Source: Delphinapterus leucas
Lineage: Eukaryota; Chordata; Mammalia; Artiodactyla; Monodontidae
Assembly (NCBI RefSeq): GCF_002288925.2
Contig: NW_022098001.1
Span: forward strand, 1,893,205-1,957,204
DNA length: 64,000 nt
Direction: 5' to 3'
Made by a program: the position numbers and the translations under genes. This document shows positions 12,573 to 24,219 of the stretch, piece by piece (position 1 is the first letter of the stretch; each line of letters starts with the position of its first letter). The notes under the pieces are model-generated. The model saw only the letters and a program-made list of their open reading frames with translations. It did no database searches and was not told where the DNA came from.

Positions 12573-13440
12573 TTGGCCAACCTATTTTTCTAGAACACAA
12601 ACATAATAAACAAAAAAATGTTGAGAGACTGTGGATAAACATGTAGAATATAGTTAGAAATGGAAACATTAACCTGGATCATTCAGGGAAAATGAACAAA
12701 CCACCACTGAGGAAAAGGACATATCAACACACAGTAAATTTCCTTATACAATTTTATAGACCTGTTCTTTACTCTGTTGTTTAGAAGAAAAAGCAAATAA
12801 TAAGTCCTGGCCTCCTTCTGCTATTTTTTGAAATAACAAAGAACTTCAGACAGGTAATAATTCAGCTCTACGTTGTTAGTCAAGCTTTATCACAAAAGAG
12901 CCTTGGAAGGAAACTCAGTCACCCTATCCTTTGTCTTGTTAATACCTTTCCACTCTTCTGCCTTACAAACAAAACTACAATTTTGTTTGAGTAGCAGTCC
13001 CCCAGCACCAGGCCCAGGGGATAATTTCTTATTAGTCTCTATCAGTCATAGGAATCTCATTTTTTATTGGCCTGCAAGTGAGCATGCACCCCATTTCGGG
13101 AAAATGAGACATAAAGAGAATCTCCTTGGGGAAAAACGTTTCTTTTGCTGCCTGTTGCCTTCCTTTCTGCTTTGAATACTCTCATGTAATGGTGTAGCCA
13201 TGTGATTGTGGACAGGGGTTGGGGGTACAGAAACCAAAAGAATTCCAGAAACATTGACTAACACCCTGACATTGCTGAGCCTCTGAGGAAACTGCCTAAT
13301 CTCCAGATTTCTTATTAAGTGAGAACACAAACTTCTGTGTGTTTAGACCACTCTAACTTGGCCTAAAACTTACAGCTAAAAACATAATACATTCAGCATG
13401 AATAATTACGCTATTAAACAAAAACCCAGAAACAATAAAT
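12573..13440. other. Unassigned DNA
   Basis: Frames at 12873-13175 (+) and 13057-13330 (-) overlap each other and show no family motif; I treat them as chance. Confidence 0.4.
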
Positions 13441-13441
13441 A

Positions 13442-13640
13442 ACAAATGTTGACTATGCGCCAAGCCCTATTTTCACCATTCAGTTTCTCATTTATACCTC
13501 ACAATAATCCTATGAGGTTTACTGTCATTATCTTCATTTATCAGTAGGGATGGTGAGATATAAAAAAGTTAGAGATATGACTGGTAAGTGTTAGAATTAG
13601 GTGCTTATACTCCAGCAGTCTTGTTTGATGGGATTGCCAT
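13442..13640 (-). repeat. MIR SINE
   Basis: The + strand reads as a reverse-complement MIR: 'ttgactatgcgccaagccc', 'cacaataatcctatgaggtt', 'atctagcagtagggatgg'-like decayed core, 'actggtaagtgttagaatta' and 'actccagcagtcttg'. It is diverged. Confidence 0.72.
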
Positions 13641-14225
13641 TTTGAGATTTTTATGCATCAACTTTTAAAAAATTACTTGTATTCGAATTCAGGTAAATAA
13701 AATGACTATAGATGAAATTGTCAGAGAAGAATATTCTCAGGTAATGAAATCTAATGGAAGAATCACAATGTGTTCTGTAGTTGTTGCTCACTCCAGTCTG
13801 TGTTTGTTCTACATTGTTGCTAATATGATGCTGTGATTATATGTACAGGTTTTGGGCTTCATTGTTACATAACTTTTGGCATAACTTTTTTAGCAGAATG
13901 GTGCTTTGTATTCAGTAGCACTAAATATTAATAAAGCACAGGTACAAAGAATCTTTCACACCATATAAGCAGAGAAAGCTATTATTTTAACATAAAATGA
14001 TATCAGATTACCTCAAATACAATTTAATGGGAAGACTGACAGAACAGGCAAAACACTAAGATTACCATCACCAGTGTTCAATCAATGGATTTTCATTTTT
14101 ATTATGACTAGAAACCAGGAAGCAAGGAAAAGTTGCCTTTTTCAACACCAAGCATATATGAATAGCAACCACCACCAATGGGGGGAAAAATTGCATACTT
14201 GGGAAATAGAAATTTAGTACCCAAA
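13641..14225. other. Unassigned DNA
   Basis: AT-rich; no gene or confident repeat seen. Confidence 0.4.
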
Positions 14226-14266
14226 TTGTCTCAGATATGTATGTAATTCATACTAGATAGGGATTC
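14226..14266 (+). repeat. Dispersed ~40 bp repeat, copy 2
   Basis: Second copy of the block at 12531. Flanking sequence on either side does not match copy 1. Confidence 0.5.
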
Positions 14267-14749
14267 CAGTGGGTCATCATAAGAAAACCAAAATTTAAAG
14301 ACATGATGCAGAACCACATATTGGGCACTCATTCATGCATAGTCTTTTGAATGCATCAGCCAATATATTTCTATCATGAACATAAAATTTATAAACTGTA
14401 GTTGTCTCTTTTCTTTAATGGTTCACTTGCTAAGTTCAGTTTATTCTGGCTTTCCCCAGAGTATTTGCTTTTAAACTGCATTAAATTCCTGCCCCATTCT
14501 TGTATTTAGACTCCATACTTCCATCAGTACTTTGATAATAAGATCGTGTATTTCCAGACTAGCTTTTATTTCATTTTGGCTTAAAGATTTCCTCTTTATG
14601 GAACTGGACTTATTAAAATAATTTTTCTTTTAATAAAAGATCATGGGGAAAAAGAGAGAAACAAGATGGAAGGGAATGTGCTTCCTTATAAAAATATTGG
14701 TAAAAACAATCAAGCTCAAGGGTAATGTTGACTGGAAAAAAAAGCACAA

Positions 14750-15169
14750 TGTAAGAGCTATGAGTTGAGTTTTATTCAGTGTCTTACTGAGGACCATATC
14801 CCGGGAGACAGCCTCTCAGGTTGCTCTGAGGAACTTTTCCGAAAAGATGCAGGGGAAGCCAGTATATATGTGATTTTGGCTAAGGAGTACATAAAATCCA
14901 ACTTATGTCTTGGTAGAAAGTTAGTGCTAGTCATGAGGAACAGATATCTCAGTTAATAATTTTATTACTAAGTATGGGAAGATGCAAGAATCTGGGTTCA
15001 TAACAATTTTTCCTGAATATGTGTAACTAACTATCTAAGGGCCTGTTTTGTCTGTTTTCCCAAAGCTCAGAGTGCCTCATCCTGTTCTTCATCCTGAATT
15101 CAGGGACTGCAGTAGCCAGTGACTTAATCCTTGTAGAACTGGGTGGTGAGTGACACTCTCTGTTTTACA
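14750..15169 (-). mobile_element. Solo LTR-like element, copy B (-)
   Basis: Ends form the short inverted pair tgtaa (14750) and ttaca (15169), consistent with TG...CA LTR ends. On the minus strand it has 'ttcttgcatcttcccatac', a TATA-like atatata near 14863, 'gagaggctgtctcccggg' and aataaa (tttatt on + at 14771-14776). These landmarks match copy A at 10.1-10.66 kb in the same order but opposite orientation. No clear flanking duplication was found. The 63-residue frame at 14765 lies inside it and is not a gene. Confidence 0.6.
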
Positions 15170-15384
15170 GTAACTTCTTTTAGAATGTACATTAATTTTT
15201 GGAAAAATTTTAAAAACATCCTGGAGTACCAAAACCACACTCATTAATATCTTAAAATGGCAGCTGCAATAATACTAAGCATATAATCAATTTTTAAGGT
15301 GATTTATCTGTTCAGAAGGGGTATGGGCAAAATTTGAAATAGGTCACATTTGTCTTCTCTCTTTCCCTCTATGGTTTGGATTTT

Positions 15385-15565
15385 CTGTAGTGTAATGGAA
15401 AGCCTATACTCACTGTGGTCCTTTGGACAAGTTCCTTAACATATCTGAGTCTACTTTTCTCATTAAAAATAAAAAGGGGTTCTACAGTCTCAGAGTTTTT
15501 GTGATAATTGCTTAAGCTAATGTTGTGAAACAATTTTATAAACATTAAACATTCTAAACTTTTTT
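15385..15565 (+). repeat. MIR SINE
   Basis: Shows 'ggacaagttccttaacatat', 'tgagtctacttttctcatt', 'tttttgtgataattgctta' and 'tttataaacattaaaca', the MIR order in sense orientation. Confidence 0.68.
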
Positions 15566-16390
15566 ATCCATTCCCCCTACATCATTAAAACTTACTCATC
15601 ATGTGTCATTGTTTAGTGAACCACAGTGGCTAGTTATCATCTCTCATAGTTATTTGTGTTTTAAGTTATTTTAGCTAAATGAAAGAAGAGCAGCTGATTT
15701 AATCCTAAAAAGCCCAAATTCTCCAGCCTTCTAGGGTAATCTTAACAAGTTTTCTCAACTCCCTACCCTGTAGACACTGGAAATTCAGGCCCCTCCACAA
15801 TTCCCAGGTGTTTCTTGGGATGGTGTAGGGATGTGAGAGGTTTGCACGATCCAGACATCTCTCACTCCCAGGCCCAATCTCCACTCACTGCCTTGCCTCT
15901 GTGACGTTTTTTTTTTTGTCTGTATCCTTATCCGCCTGTTCATTTCCCAAAGCTCCACTAACAAAAGACAGTTGGGTAAATAGCAGTTTTTTTATTAAAC
16001 AGAACATGTGGGGAGGAGGAATATGCCCAACATAGAAAAGGAAAAAATAAAATTAATCATTAGACGATTGTTTTAAACTGTGTGTCTCCCATCTTTGGAT
16101 ATTTCCCACTGTCTTTCCTCTTCTGCTGTACTCCTCTCCTCCCTGTCCAGAACCCCTGAAACCTCCAGTCTTTAGCCCCATGCCCAACTAATTGAAAGTT
16201 CCTGTTAGTATATTATGCAGAGCAATTATTCTTCCTTTTTTCTCCCCCTTCAATTTTTTCCTTCCAGACTATGCCTAAGGACCCTGCCATCACTTAAACA
16301 TATTAAGGTAATTTTCTAAACAGAAGAACAGTATAGAGAACTAAGCAGAAGCATTGAAATTAGAGTTTACCTTTAAAATGTTTTCAAGGG
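15566..16390. other. Unassigned DNA
   Basis: 15780-16040 is less AT-rich than its surroundings, but no exon or named repeat could be recognised. Confidence 0.35.
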
Positions 16391-16500
16391 CTATGCAAAT
16401 TGCTTCCCTGCACTATTGCATTTAACCTTCACAACAACCTTATGAGATGGGTACTATTATCCTACTTTTACAGAAGAGGAAACCTGAGGCCAAATCCATA
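16391..16500 (-). repeat. MIR fragment
   Basis: Contains 'taaccttcacaacaacctta', 'tgagatgggtactattatcc' and 'ttacagaagaggaaacctga', the core of a reverse-complement MIR. Confidence 0.75.
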
Positions 16501-16661
16501 TTTACTCACTTGTTTCTGTTCTTTTATTTTGTTAAGGAAGAAAGGTTTCATATACACTAGATTTAAATGATATTTTGATCTAAAAACATGAGCTGAGGTC
16601 CCATCCAATCAAAAACAGAAATAATCAATCCGAGTAATGGAAATAATTGGAATAAAATTTT

Positions 16662-16696
<35 letters not shown>
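16662..16696 (+). repeat. (GT)n microsatellite
   Basis: An uninterrupted GT dinucleotide run of about 17 units, preceded by 'aataaaattttg'. It is likely to vary in length between individuals. Confidence 0.95.
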
Positions 16697-16698
<2 letters not shown>

Positions 16699-16834
16699 AG
16701 CTTTCTCTACCCTTCGTTAATTTCACAGCATACTGTAATTAGCCTTGAACCATATTTACCCACATTATATACTTGATCTTATCACTCATTCTGCTACTTA
16801 TACTTATTCATTGTGTTACCAAGTCTAAACTTGT

Positions 16835-17060
16835 ACTACTCACTGCAGGACAGGCCAATAATCAAGAGATGAGCTGTTGGGGCAGGGAAAAACGACTTTA
16901 TTCAGAAAGCCTGCAAACCGAGAAGATGGTGAGCTCATGCCCCAAAGAACCATCTTGCCTGAATTAGAATTCAGGCTTCTTTTATACTAAAAGGGGAGGC
17001 CATTATGTATAATTTAAGCTTATAGGCAACATCCCTTTAGTGATTAACTTGTAATAGAAT
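16835..17060 (-). mobile_element. Solo LTR with visible core promoter and poly(A) signal
   Basis: Read on the minus strand it contains 'cctccccttttagtataaaa' (TATA box; ttttata on + at 16980-16986), 'ttcaggcaagatggttcttt', 'tctgaataaagtcg' (poly(A) signal; tttatt on + at 16897-16902) and 'ctcttgattattggcctgtc' near the 3' end. The short TATA-to-AATAAA distance fits a gammaretrovirus-like LTR. It shows no resemblance to copies A and B. No retroviral genes flank it, and its upstream end is uncertain. Confidence 0.6.
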
Positions 17061-18380
17061 ACAAAATGTTCTTCCCTATTACAATTATATTCTTTATTCA
17101 GCTGTGGATTGCCACAGCTTTGGAGGAAATTGATTTCTCTACTTTTGAATCTGACAAGGAATTCATGAGTCTTTGTCAAATATGCATAATTAGCTTACAA
17201 TGGTGCCAGCATTGTTACTTCTTTTTTGCTTTTTGGAATTCTCAAATTATTCGGGTTTTTTGTTTATTATTTTTAAAATATTTGGGAAAATTCAACATGA
17301 TTTTGTGGCATGATGACAGAGAATTGGGAATATTGTGTTCTGATCTTGTTACTCTCCCAAAATTCCTAAGGGATCTTGGGCAGTTTAAAAACTTTTTCTC
17401 AGTCTCTGAAACTTCACTTTAAACTGGGGAAAATGCCTAGCTCCACAAGTATACAGAATCCATTACGTAAGAGATGATTTTAAAGGGATTTTAAAGATGG
17501 TTTAACAGGATTTTACAATATGCAAAATTAAAAGATATTTTATATATAACAATAGTATGTGTTCTACTTATGAATTGCTGCATGTAAATGCTCTTAATTA
17601 CACAATGTAAGAGGACTTTACACTCCAAGTAATCTTAGTCACAAGAAAATTCTAATAATCAAAAGTGAAGGAATTTTTTTTCAGTTATTCATACACATAA
17701 TAAAAGAGCTAAATTATTCTGCAATGACCATGGAAAATTTATTATGAAAAACAGTACTTTTAGAGAATATATTTGTTACTTACTTCCATATTTACTTATG
17801 AAAATACATCGTTGTGACGCTACTTTTGCTTTTTTCAATATTAGGCATCATCTACTGACATCCTACTGGGGCTGAGGATGTAGCTCTCTTTTCTCCACCC
17901 ATCGCATCATACGTACACTTGCTTCCAGTCCCTTACCCTTCCAATATAGTTAAAGTACAATGTTAGTTATGTCATTGTTCAGTATTCACATTAGTATATC
18001 TTTCTAAATGCTATTCAAATCTGTGTCATTGAAAAGACTAGGATTACTTTGACTTTATTGCTAATCTTTATATTTTTCCTTGAGATTAATGTTGCCTTAT
18101 TGTTTAAAATTTTAATTTTTAACATGTTTGTCATAAATTTAAATTCAAACCTTGAACTCCCCGCCAACTGTCTGAATCTCCGCTTAAGAGTTCAGATACG
18201 TCAGATATTCTGTTAATCTTGTCTCCTCGAAAAAAATCACTCCTGGAGCCTCTGGCCTACACTTACATGGACCGTTTACACCCCTGGAATTGATTTCCTT
18301 CACCTCACCTCTTTCCAAGTCTCCTCTTTTATCTTCACTCTCATAAAGTTTTTCTCCAATAGCTTCCTGACTAAGGTACA
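17061..18380. other. Unassigned AT-rich DNA
   Basis: The 118-residue frame at 17066-17422 and the minus-strand frame at 18184-18381 have no recognisable domain. Nothing else can be called. Confidence 0.4.
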
Positions 18381-19200
18381 TGAAAGGAAATTTTTTTGAG
18401 ACCTTGCATGTCTTACAATGCCTTTATTTCGTTCTCACTGTATTAATAGTTTATATAATAATATAATTCTCCATTTGAAGTCATTTTTGCCTTAGAATTT
18501 TGCAGACATTGTTCTATTATCTATATCCTGGTGTTTATGTCAAGAATTCTAGTGCCTTTCTGATGCCTGCTCTTTGGTTTGTGACCTGTTCTTTTGTCTT
18601 TGGAGATTGTTGGATCTTTCCTTTATCTCTAGTTTTGTGAATTTCACTGAGATTTGCCTTGGTAGGTGTGTCTTTTCATTTGTTGAGCTGGATGATTTAT
18701 AACTTTTTTCTGAGAAGAATGTTTTCTTCACCTGTTTTCCTATGCTTTCTTTCTTGAATTTTGGAAAGGCTAAGTGGTAAAATCCCCAGGACCTGAAGTC
18801 AGACTGCCTGGGATTGAATCCTAGACTTTCTACTTATCAACAGTGTGACAATTTTTTTGTCTCAATTTTCCCACTAGGATAATTGTATTTGATCTCCTGG
18901 ACTGTTGTTCGTTCTTTTTCTCCCCACCTGCCAATTCTTTGTTTTTTTCCTACACTCTGTAGGAGATTTTCTCAACTGTATCTTCCGCCTATTTTTTTTT
19001 ACCTACTATCATGTCTTTAACTTCCAGGAGCTCTTGCTTGTCTCATTTTTGCACTATCCTCTTATCCCCAGAGGATATTAATGATTGTTTATTGTTTTCT
19101 TCTTATTGTATAGCCTCTGTTTCCTCCAAATTGTTGCTTTTCCCCCTCTCTTTTTTTTTTTCTTTTTTATGTTCTATGTTAAAGCCTTTCCTCAAATGGC
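18381..19200 (+). repeat. Ancient interspersed repeat, family not assigned
   Basis: Ordered landmarks ('gagaccttgcatgtctta', 'ggtttgtgacctgttctttt', 'gagattttctcaactgtatc', 'aacttccaggagctcttgct') recall a widespread old mammalian repeat. A second partial copy lies at 29.45-29.87 kb. It is split by the MIR at 18763, so it is older than that insertion. Confidence 0.5.
18763..18892 (+). repeat. MIR SINE inside an older repeat
   Basis: Head 'agtcagactgcctgggattg', then 'cttatcaacagtgtgaca' and 'ctcaattttcccactaggat', in MIR order. Surrounding sequence resumes the older repeat on both sides. Confidence 0.7.
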
Positions 19201-19818
19201 CAGTAATCATGATTATCTGTTCAAATGTAAGGATAGGGGAATGAGACATTGATTTGAAGATATGAGCATGAAGGATAATGATCAAGCATGGACCTCACAG
19301 AAAGATCATTTGGCTAGGACATTTTGTTGATTTTCTCCCAATTTCAGAATCTTTACATATTTAGATGTCTTTGGGAACAATTTCCCCTGAAGAGACTCCT
19401 CCAGTGTCCTTCTTGGAGGATAAAGGCCTGGCTTCTGGTACTCCAGGAGTCAAATGGGCAGAAAGGACTAGACATCTCAGAATCCTACTTTCAGTAAAGT
19501 ACCCCTTAATCAACAACTGTCCAGCGTCTGCATCTACCAGTCCTGTTGTATTGTACCTTCCAAGCAATAAACCTCTGGTCTTCTATTGGAATGAAGAGGG
19601 GCAGTCTAGCACCTGCATAGAGAGAATGCACTATGTGTCACTAATTCCTGACATTTTAGAGGATTTTGTGAAATAAACTAAATTCATTCTTTACTGCTCC
19701 CACTGCAGACGAGATATAACTTTCTCAAGTATGCTAAACCAGTACCACTTTTCCATCTGCTTTCCAGCTCTCCCAAAATTTTGTGTGTTTTCCCCATCCT
19801 TTTTGGTTTATTTCTTTT
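19201..19818. other. Unassigned; contains a 103-residue frame
   Basis: An open frame runs 19365-19676 (+) with an overlapping antisense frame at 19361-19567. The sequence has no recognisable domain. 'caagcaataaacctctgg' near 19562 resembles a poly(A) signal context, as in an LTR or processed copy, but nothing flanking supports that. Probably chance. Confidence 0.3.
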
Positions 19819-20394
19819 AAAAAATCCATTTTCTACACTAATTAGAAAAGATACATGCACCTCAATGTTCATAGCAGCATTATTTACAATTGCCAGGATA
19901 TGGAAGCAACCTCTGTCCATCAACAGAAGAATGGATGACAAAGATGTGGTATATATATACAATGGAATACTACTCGGCTATAAAAAAGAATGAAATTTTG
20001 CCATTTGTAGCAACATGGATAGACTTGGAGGGCATTATGCTGAGTGAAATAAGTCAGACAGAGAAAGACAAATACTGGATCATATCACTTATATGTGGAA
20101 TCTAAAAAATACAGTAAACTAGTGAATATAACAGAAAAGAAGCAGGCTCATAGATATAGAGAACAAACTAGTGGTTGCCAGTTGCGGGGGGTGATATAGG
20201 GGTGGTGGAGAGGGAGGTACAAACTATTGGGTGTAAGATAGGCTCAAGGCCATATTGTACAATATGGGGAATATAGCCAATATTTTGTAATAACTATGAA
20301 TGGAAAGTAACCTTTAAAATTTTATTAAAAATTAAATGCAAAAAAAAATTTAAAGAAAACTAAAAATAAAATTTAAATTAAAAATCCATTTTCT
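19819..20394 (+). mobile_element. 5'-truncated L1 with perfect 15 bp target duplication
   Basis: The insert 19835-20379 is the end of L1 ORF2 ('catagcagcattatttacaa', 'gtggtatatatatacaatgg', 'ggatcatatcacttatatgt') plus a 3'UTR ('actagtggttgccagttgcg') and an A-rich tail. The duplication aaaaatccattttct ends at 19834 and again at 20394. The site reads tttt/aaaa, the L1 endonuclease preference. Frames at 19781-20105 are remnants of the ORF2 C-terminus. Confidence 0.92.
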
Positions 20395-21215
20395 GATTTT
20401 TCTTGGTGGGGCTGTGAAGGGAGTAAAATTGGATGTGTGGGAGTAAAATTGGATTTTTACCTGGAAGCTACAAAGCAAAGGTTTCAATGGGTCTTTGAGA
20501 TTGCCAATCTATCTAGAGCCACTAGAGACAGATTTTTCCTCAACTCCTCAGAGAAACCTCATGAAAATTAGGGAATTTGATAGAGATTTGTCCCCTCACC
20601 AACATGGTACTGCCATCTGCACAAGTAGATTGAATAATTGCTGTGACTCTTCAGCCTTAGAAAATTATTTCTTGACATCTAAGCTTTTTGTACTGCAGAA
20701 GCTTATACACTTAGTGAATGGGAGGAAAGAAGAGGCAACTTAATCATCATCCCATCTTCTCTACGCCTTATGGACCTTTTGTTTTGCAACAAAACAAATG
20801 AGAGAGTGGAGATTCTGGTTGTGGGAAGTGAAAAAAAAACCAATTAAGCACAGACAAGTAGAGAGATGAACAGAATCCTAATGGCAGTGAATCCCATCTC
20901 CAATTCGTTCTTCCTTGATTTGTGACTTTATATCCTTTCTAGTTACGTGTATCAATGAGATATAATTTGTTTCCTCAAAATCATTTGGTGTATGATTCCA
21001 TTTCTTACTACTGAAAAAGTCCTGATTAATTCACTAAAGAATCAACAAAGTTTCCCAGTACTAGGAACATGGGAGTGATTTTCATCAATATAACTAGCAT
21101 AGAATTTCTAAATTGCCTAAGGAATTATGGAGAGATTTTATTTCTACTTCAATATTTTGCTCCTAGAAAAAAACCAGACCCTAAATACAATAAATAGTTA
21201 CTGGGCATGTCTAAA
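20395..21215. other. Unassigned DNA with a short tandem duplication
   Basis: A 16 bp unit gggagtaaaattggat occurs at 20419-20434 and 20439-20454 (20 bp period). Otherwise no gene or repeat was recognised; the 82-residue frame at 20495 has no motif. Confidence 0.45.
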
Positions 21216-21454
21216 AAAAAATACACATGAAGGGCTTCCCTGGTGGCGCAGTGGTTGAGAGTCCGCCTGCCGATGTAGGGGACACGGGTTCGTGCCCCGG
21301 TCCGGGAAGATCCCACATGCCGCGGAGCGGCTGGGCCCGTGAGCCATGGCTGCTGAGCCTGCGCGTCCGGAGCCTGTGCTCCGCAGCAGGAGAGGCCACA
21401 ACAGTGAGAGGCCCGCGTACCGCAAAAAAAAAAAAAAAAAAAATACACATGAAG
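21216..21454 (+). mobile_element. ~200 bp CHR SINE (young subtype)
   Basis: Element 21233 to about 21443: head gggcttccctggtggcgcag with the pol III A box tggcgcagtgg, B box gggttcgtgcc, a GC-rich body ending gcgtaccgc, then poly(A). The target duplication tacacatgaag, preceded by A residues, lies at 21222-21232 and 21444-21454. Several overlapping frames on both strands come only from this SINE. Confidence 0.95.
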
Positions 21455-22148
21455 AAAGATACTTTCTATCTCAACTTTTCTTCCCTTATTCAAATCCCAG
21501 TGAATTTAATTTAGTGAATGGAGTTTCTCAAGGTTAAGTTTTTCTAGAACACTTTCTTAAAGTTTTTGGTGCCTGCTTCTCATCTTCTGGCAGATATCAA
21601 TATAATTTGACACAAAATAATTAAATTCAGAATTATTACTCAACCAGTAAAGCTCATCCTTCATATTACATTGAGTGAGTAGATGGATAGATAATATCCA
21701 TCCTTCTAAACACATAATTTTAAAATAAATTTTATGTACTATTATTTTTAAGATTCAGAAGCTCTTATACCTAAAGTACAGTCCCAGTTTCTGACAATAA
21801 AATTGTTCCTAGTCATATAATGGCATAAACGTGTAACTATTTGGGGATAGAAGGACAGAGTACCAAGGGTTATGGCTGCTTGATTAGCTGAACAAATTGA
21901 AAATCACTGTCTTGAAGACTCTTTGTTTTCAATTTTTTAGAACTTAGCACTCAACTGTAACTTAATAGCCACAGCACACGTACCTGCCTATGCAGTACCA
22001 TCTCAGGCTACATCGTTGCTTATCTTCCCTTATCTTTACCTTTTCAACTTTCAAAATATAGACTGTTACTTTGTCCTTTCTCATCTTTGTCTCTTTTCTC
22101 TCCTTATGCTCCTGGTTCTTATGAAAATTTCCATTTATAACTGGTTTC
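21455..22148. other. Unassigned AT-rich DNA
   Basis: No gene or repeat recognised. Confidence 0.4.
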
Positions 22149-22333
22149 AAGATCCCCTAAACCTGTGGGATAGGGAGGGTGGGAGGGAGGGAGACGCAAG
22201 AGGGAAGAGATATGGGGATATATGTATATGTATAGCTGATTCACTTTGTTATAAAGCATAAACTAACACACCATTGTAAAGCAATTATACTCCAATAAAG
22301 ATGTTAAAAAAAAAAAAAGATCCCCTAAACCTG
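22149..22333 (+). mobile_element. Short L1 3' end insert with perfect 17 bp duplication
   Basis: Insert 22166-22316 is only the L1 3'UTR tail: a G-rich tract ('gggtgggagggagggag'), 'tatagctgattcactttgtt', 'caataaagatgtt' and poly(A). The duplication aagatcccctaaacctg is perfect at 22149-22165 and 22317-22333, indicating a young insertion of about 150 bp. Confidence 0.95.
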
Positions 22334-23459
22334 GATAGTGATCATTTACAGTTTCACCAAAATTAGTCATTAAAATTTTTTGTAAGTTATTTAATATAGC
22401 ACCCTCAAAGAGTACTAAATCTTCAATAAGAAATCAAATTAAAATATTAAATATAACCAAATCACCAATTTAATTCTTCCCTCACAGTTTCACAATGAGT
22501 GTAAGAGCCACTTGCGTTCACCTGGAAAACTAGAATTAACTAGTTGGAGAACTCCCTAATCTTCAAGCAATCATAATTTGGTTTTATTTAACCTCCAACA
22601 TGCATCACTTTCACCTTCTTACCTGCCTCTCTGCTGATGCTCCAGGCCCCATTGTTTCGATATATAGGAAAAGGGCCATGATACACATAAGCACACCAGA
22701 GGGGTTACTTTTTATCCCATGCCAAAAAAAAAAAAATGTTCACAGACATTTGGGTATCCTTAGGTATTTTCACTTCCACTCCCCTCACTATTAGAGAAGG
22801 GAGGGGGATCAATGGTTTAAGTAATTAGTTTCTGTGTGTTACTCCTATTCATGTCCTATAGCTGCCCTACAGCATCTCAGCTGAGAAGCCTGAGTTGGTG
22901 TTTTTTAGGTGGAGTGAAGCTCACTTTTAAGTTTCTCAAGTTGATCTTCAAGGGAGTCTGAAGATCCCTTGAAGATCATCGGAAGTCCATCGATGTCTTC
23001 AACTTCATGCTTCGAAAAGTTATCAACCTCATAACAAATGGTATTCAATAAGCACCACTATGTCATTGACCCTTCAGCTTCTGGAACAGGAGCAAAGGGA
23101 ATAGGAGTGTATATATAGCAACCTGTCCAGCAAAGCTGCTGTTGTATAAACATGATTTAACACAGGCAAAAAAAAAAGACCTCTTGGATTGCTAAGGTAC
23201 ATGTTTTTTCACTTTACACTGATTGTAACAACTGGCTTTTCTGTCTCTGAAAAGAAATAAACTAGTAAGAACTTGTCAAATGCTATCATTTATTGTGCGT
23301 GCCACTTGTAGAATGTGTTTGTACAAGAGAATTTGCTCTTTCCATATGGTTTAAGTTATTGGCAATGTAAAGCTAAACAAGTGCATTTTGAAAGCATGGT
23401 GTAAATGACTTCCATTTTGGTTATTTACAGCTGTCCACAGCTATCAATGTTTTTATATT
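22334..23459. other. Unassigned DNA with a strong hairpin
   Basis: No gene was recognised. A perfect 14 bp stem with a 9 nt loop lies at 22942-22978. The stretch 22850-23178 ends in a short A run (near 23169), raising a weak possibility of a processed RNA copy, but no parent gene could be named. Confidence 0.35.
22942..22978. repeat. Perfect 14 bp inverted repeat
   Basis: Arm tgatcttcaaggga pairs with tcccttgaagatca around a 9 nt loop (22956-22964). The stem is too short for a microRNA precursor. Confidence 0.9.
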
Positions 23460-23764
23460 AAAATTATTAGAGGGACTTCCCTGGTGGCACAGTGGTTAAG
23501 AATCCGCCTGCCAATGCAGGGGACACGGGTTCGATCCTGGTTCAGGAAGATCCCACATGCCGCGCAGCAACTAAGCCCACACGTCACAACTACTGAAGCC
23601 CCAGCGCCCTAGAGCCTGTGCTCCACAAAAAGAGAAGCAACGGCAATGAGAAGCCTGCGCACTGCAATGAAGAGTAGCCCCTGCTTGCTGCAACTACAGA
23701 AAGCCCATGTGCAGCAACGAAGACCCAATACAGTCCAAAAAAATAAATTAAAAAAAAAATTATT
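23460..23764 (+). mobile_element. Long-type CHR SINE
   Basis: Head gggacttccctggtggcaca at about 23472, B box gggttcgatcctgg, a body with 'aagagaagcaacggcaatga' and 'gaagacccaatacagtcc', and an A-rich tail. Flanking duplication aaaattatt lies at 23460-23468 and 23756-23764. Confidence 0.88.
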
Positions 23765-24219
23765 TGGACAATTATTGGGCTAGAGGTGTGCACTGAGCTT
23801 GAAAATATGACCAAGAACGATTCACATAGTGAAGACTGTATACAAAAGTAGCTTCCTTGAACAAGAAGAGTTATCCTTAGCATTTCATTTTATCCAAGGA
23901 TCTTGATATAGCTTGTCCCTGGAGAAATTCCCCATCTTTTTCTTATTACTTGGGTGTTTTTCCTATTTTAAAAAATGAAATTAGATGAGAAAATTAAAAG
24001 GTACAAATATTGTAAGAGAGGAGGCAGTATTTGCAAGTAGTGTAGTGGCTGTCTAGAAAACCCAATAAAAGCAAGTTAAAATAATGGGAAACAATTAAAA
24101 TTCACTAAGCATACTAGTTTAAAAAAATAAAGAAATCATTAACTTTCCTAACACACCAAAACATTAGCTTGAGATTATACAGAAAGAAAAGATCCAATTT
24201 ACAATAGAAATCAATAATC

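Noticed and set aside
17066..17422. 118-residue frame as a possible exon
   Set aside because: Phe/Leu/Ile-rich from AT-rich DNA, no domain recognised.
19365..19676. 103-residue frame as a possible small gene
   Set aside because: An equally open antisense frame overlaps it, and no motif or splice signals were evident.
21149..21537. Several overlapping frames on both strands (up to 114 residues)
   Set aside because: They lie within a CHR SINE; the same frames recur at 24.2, 31.4, 34.6, 35.9, 50.7 and 59.4 kb, one per SINE copy.
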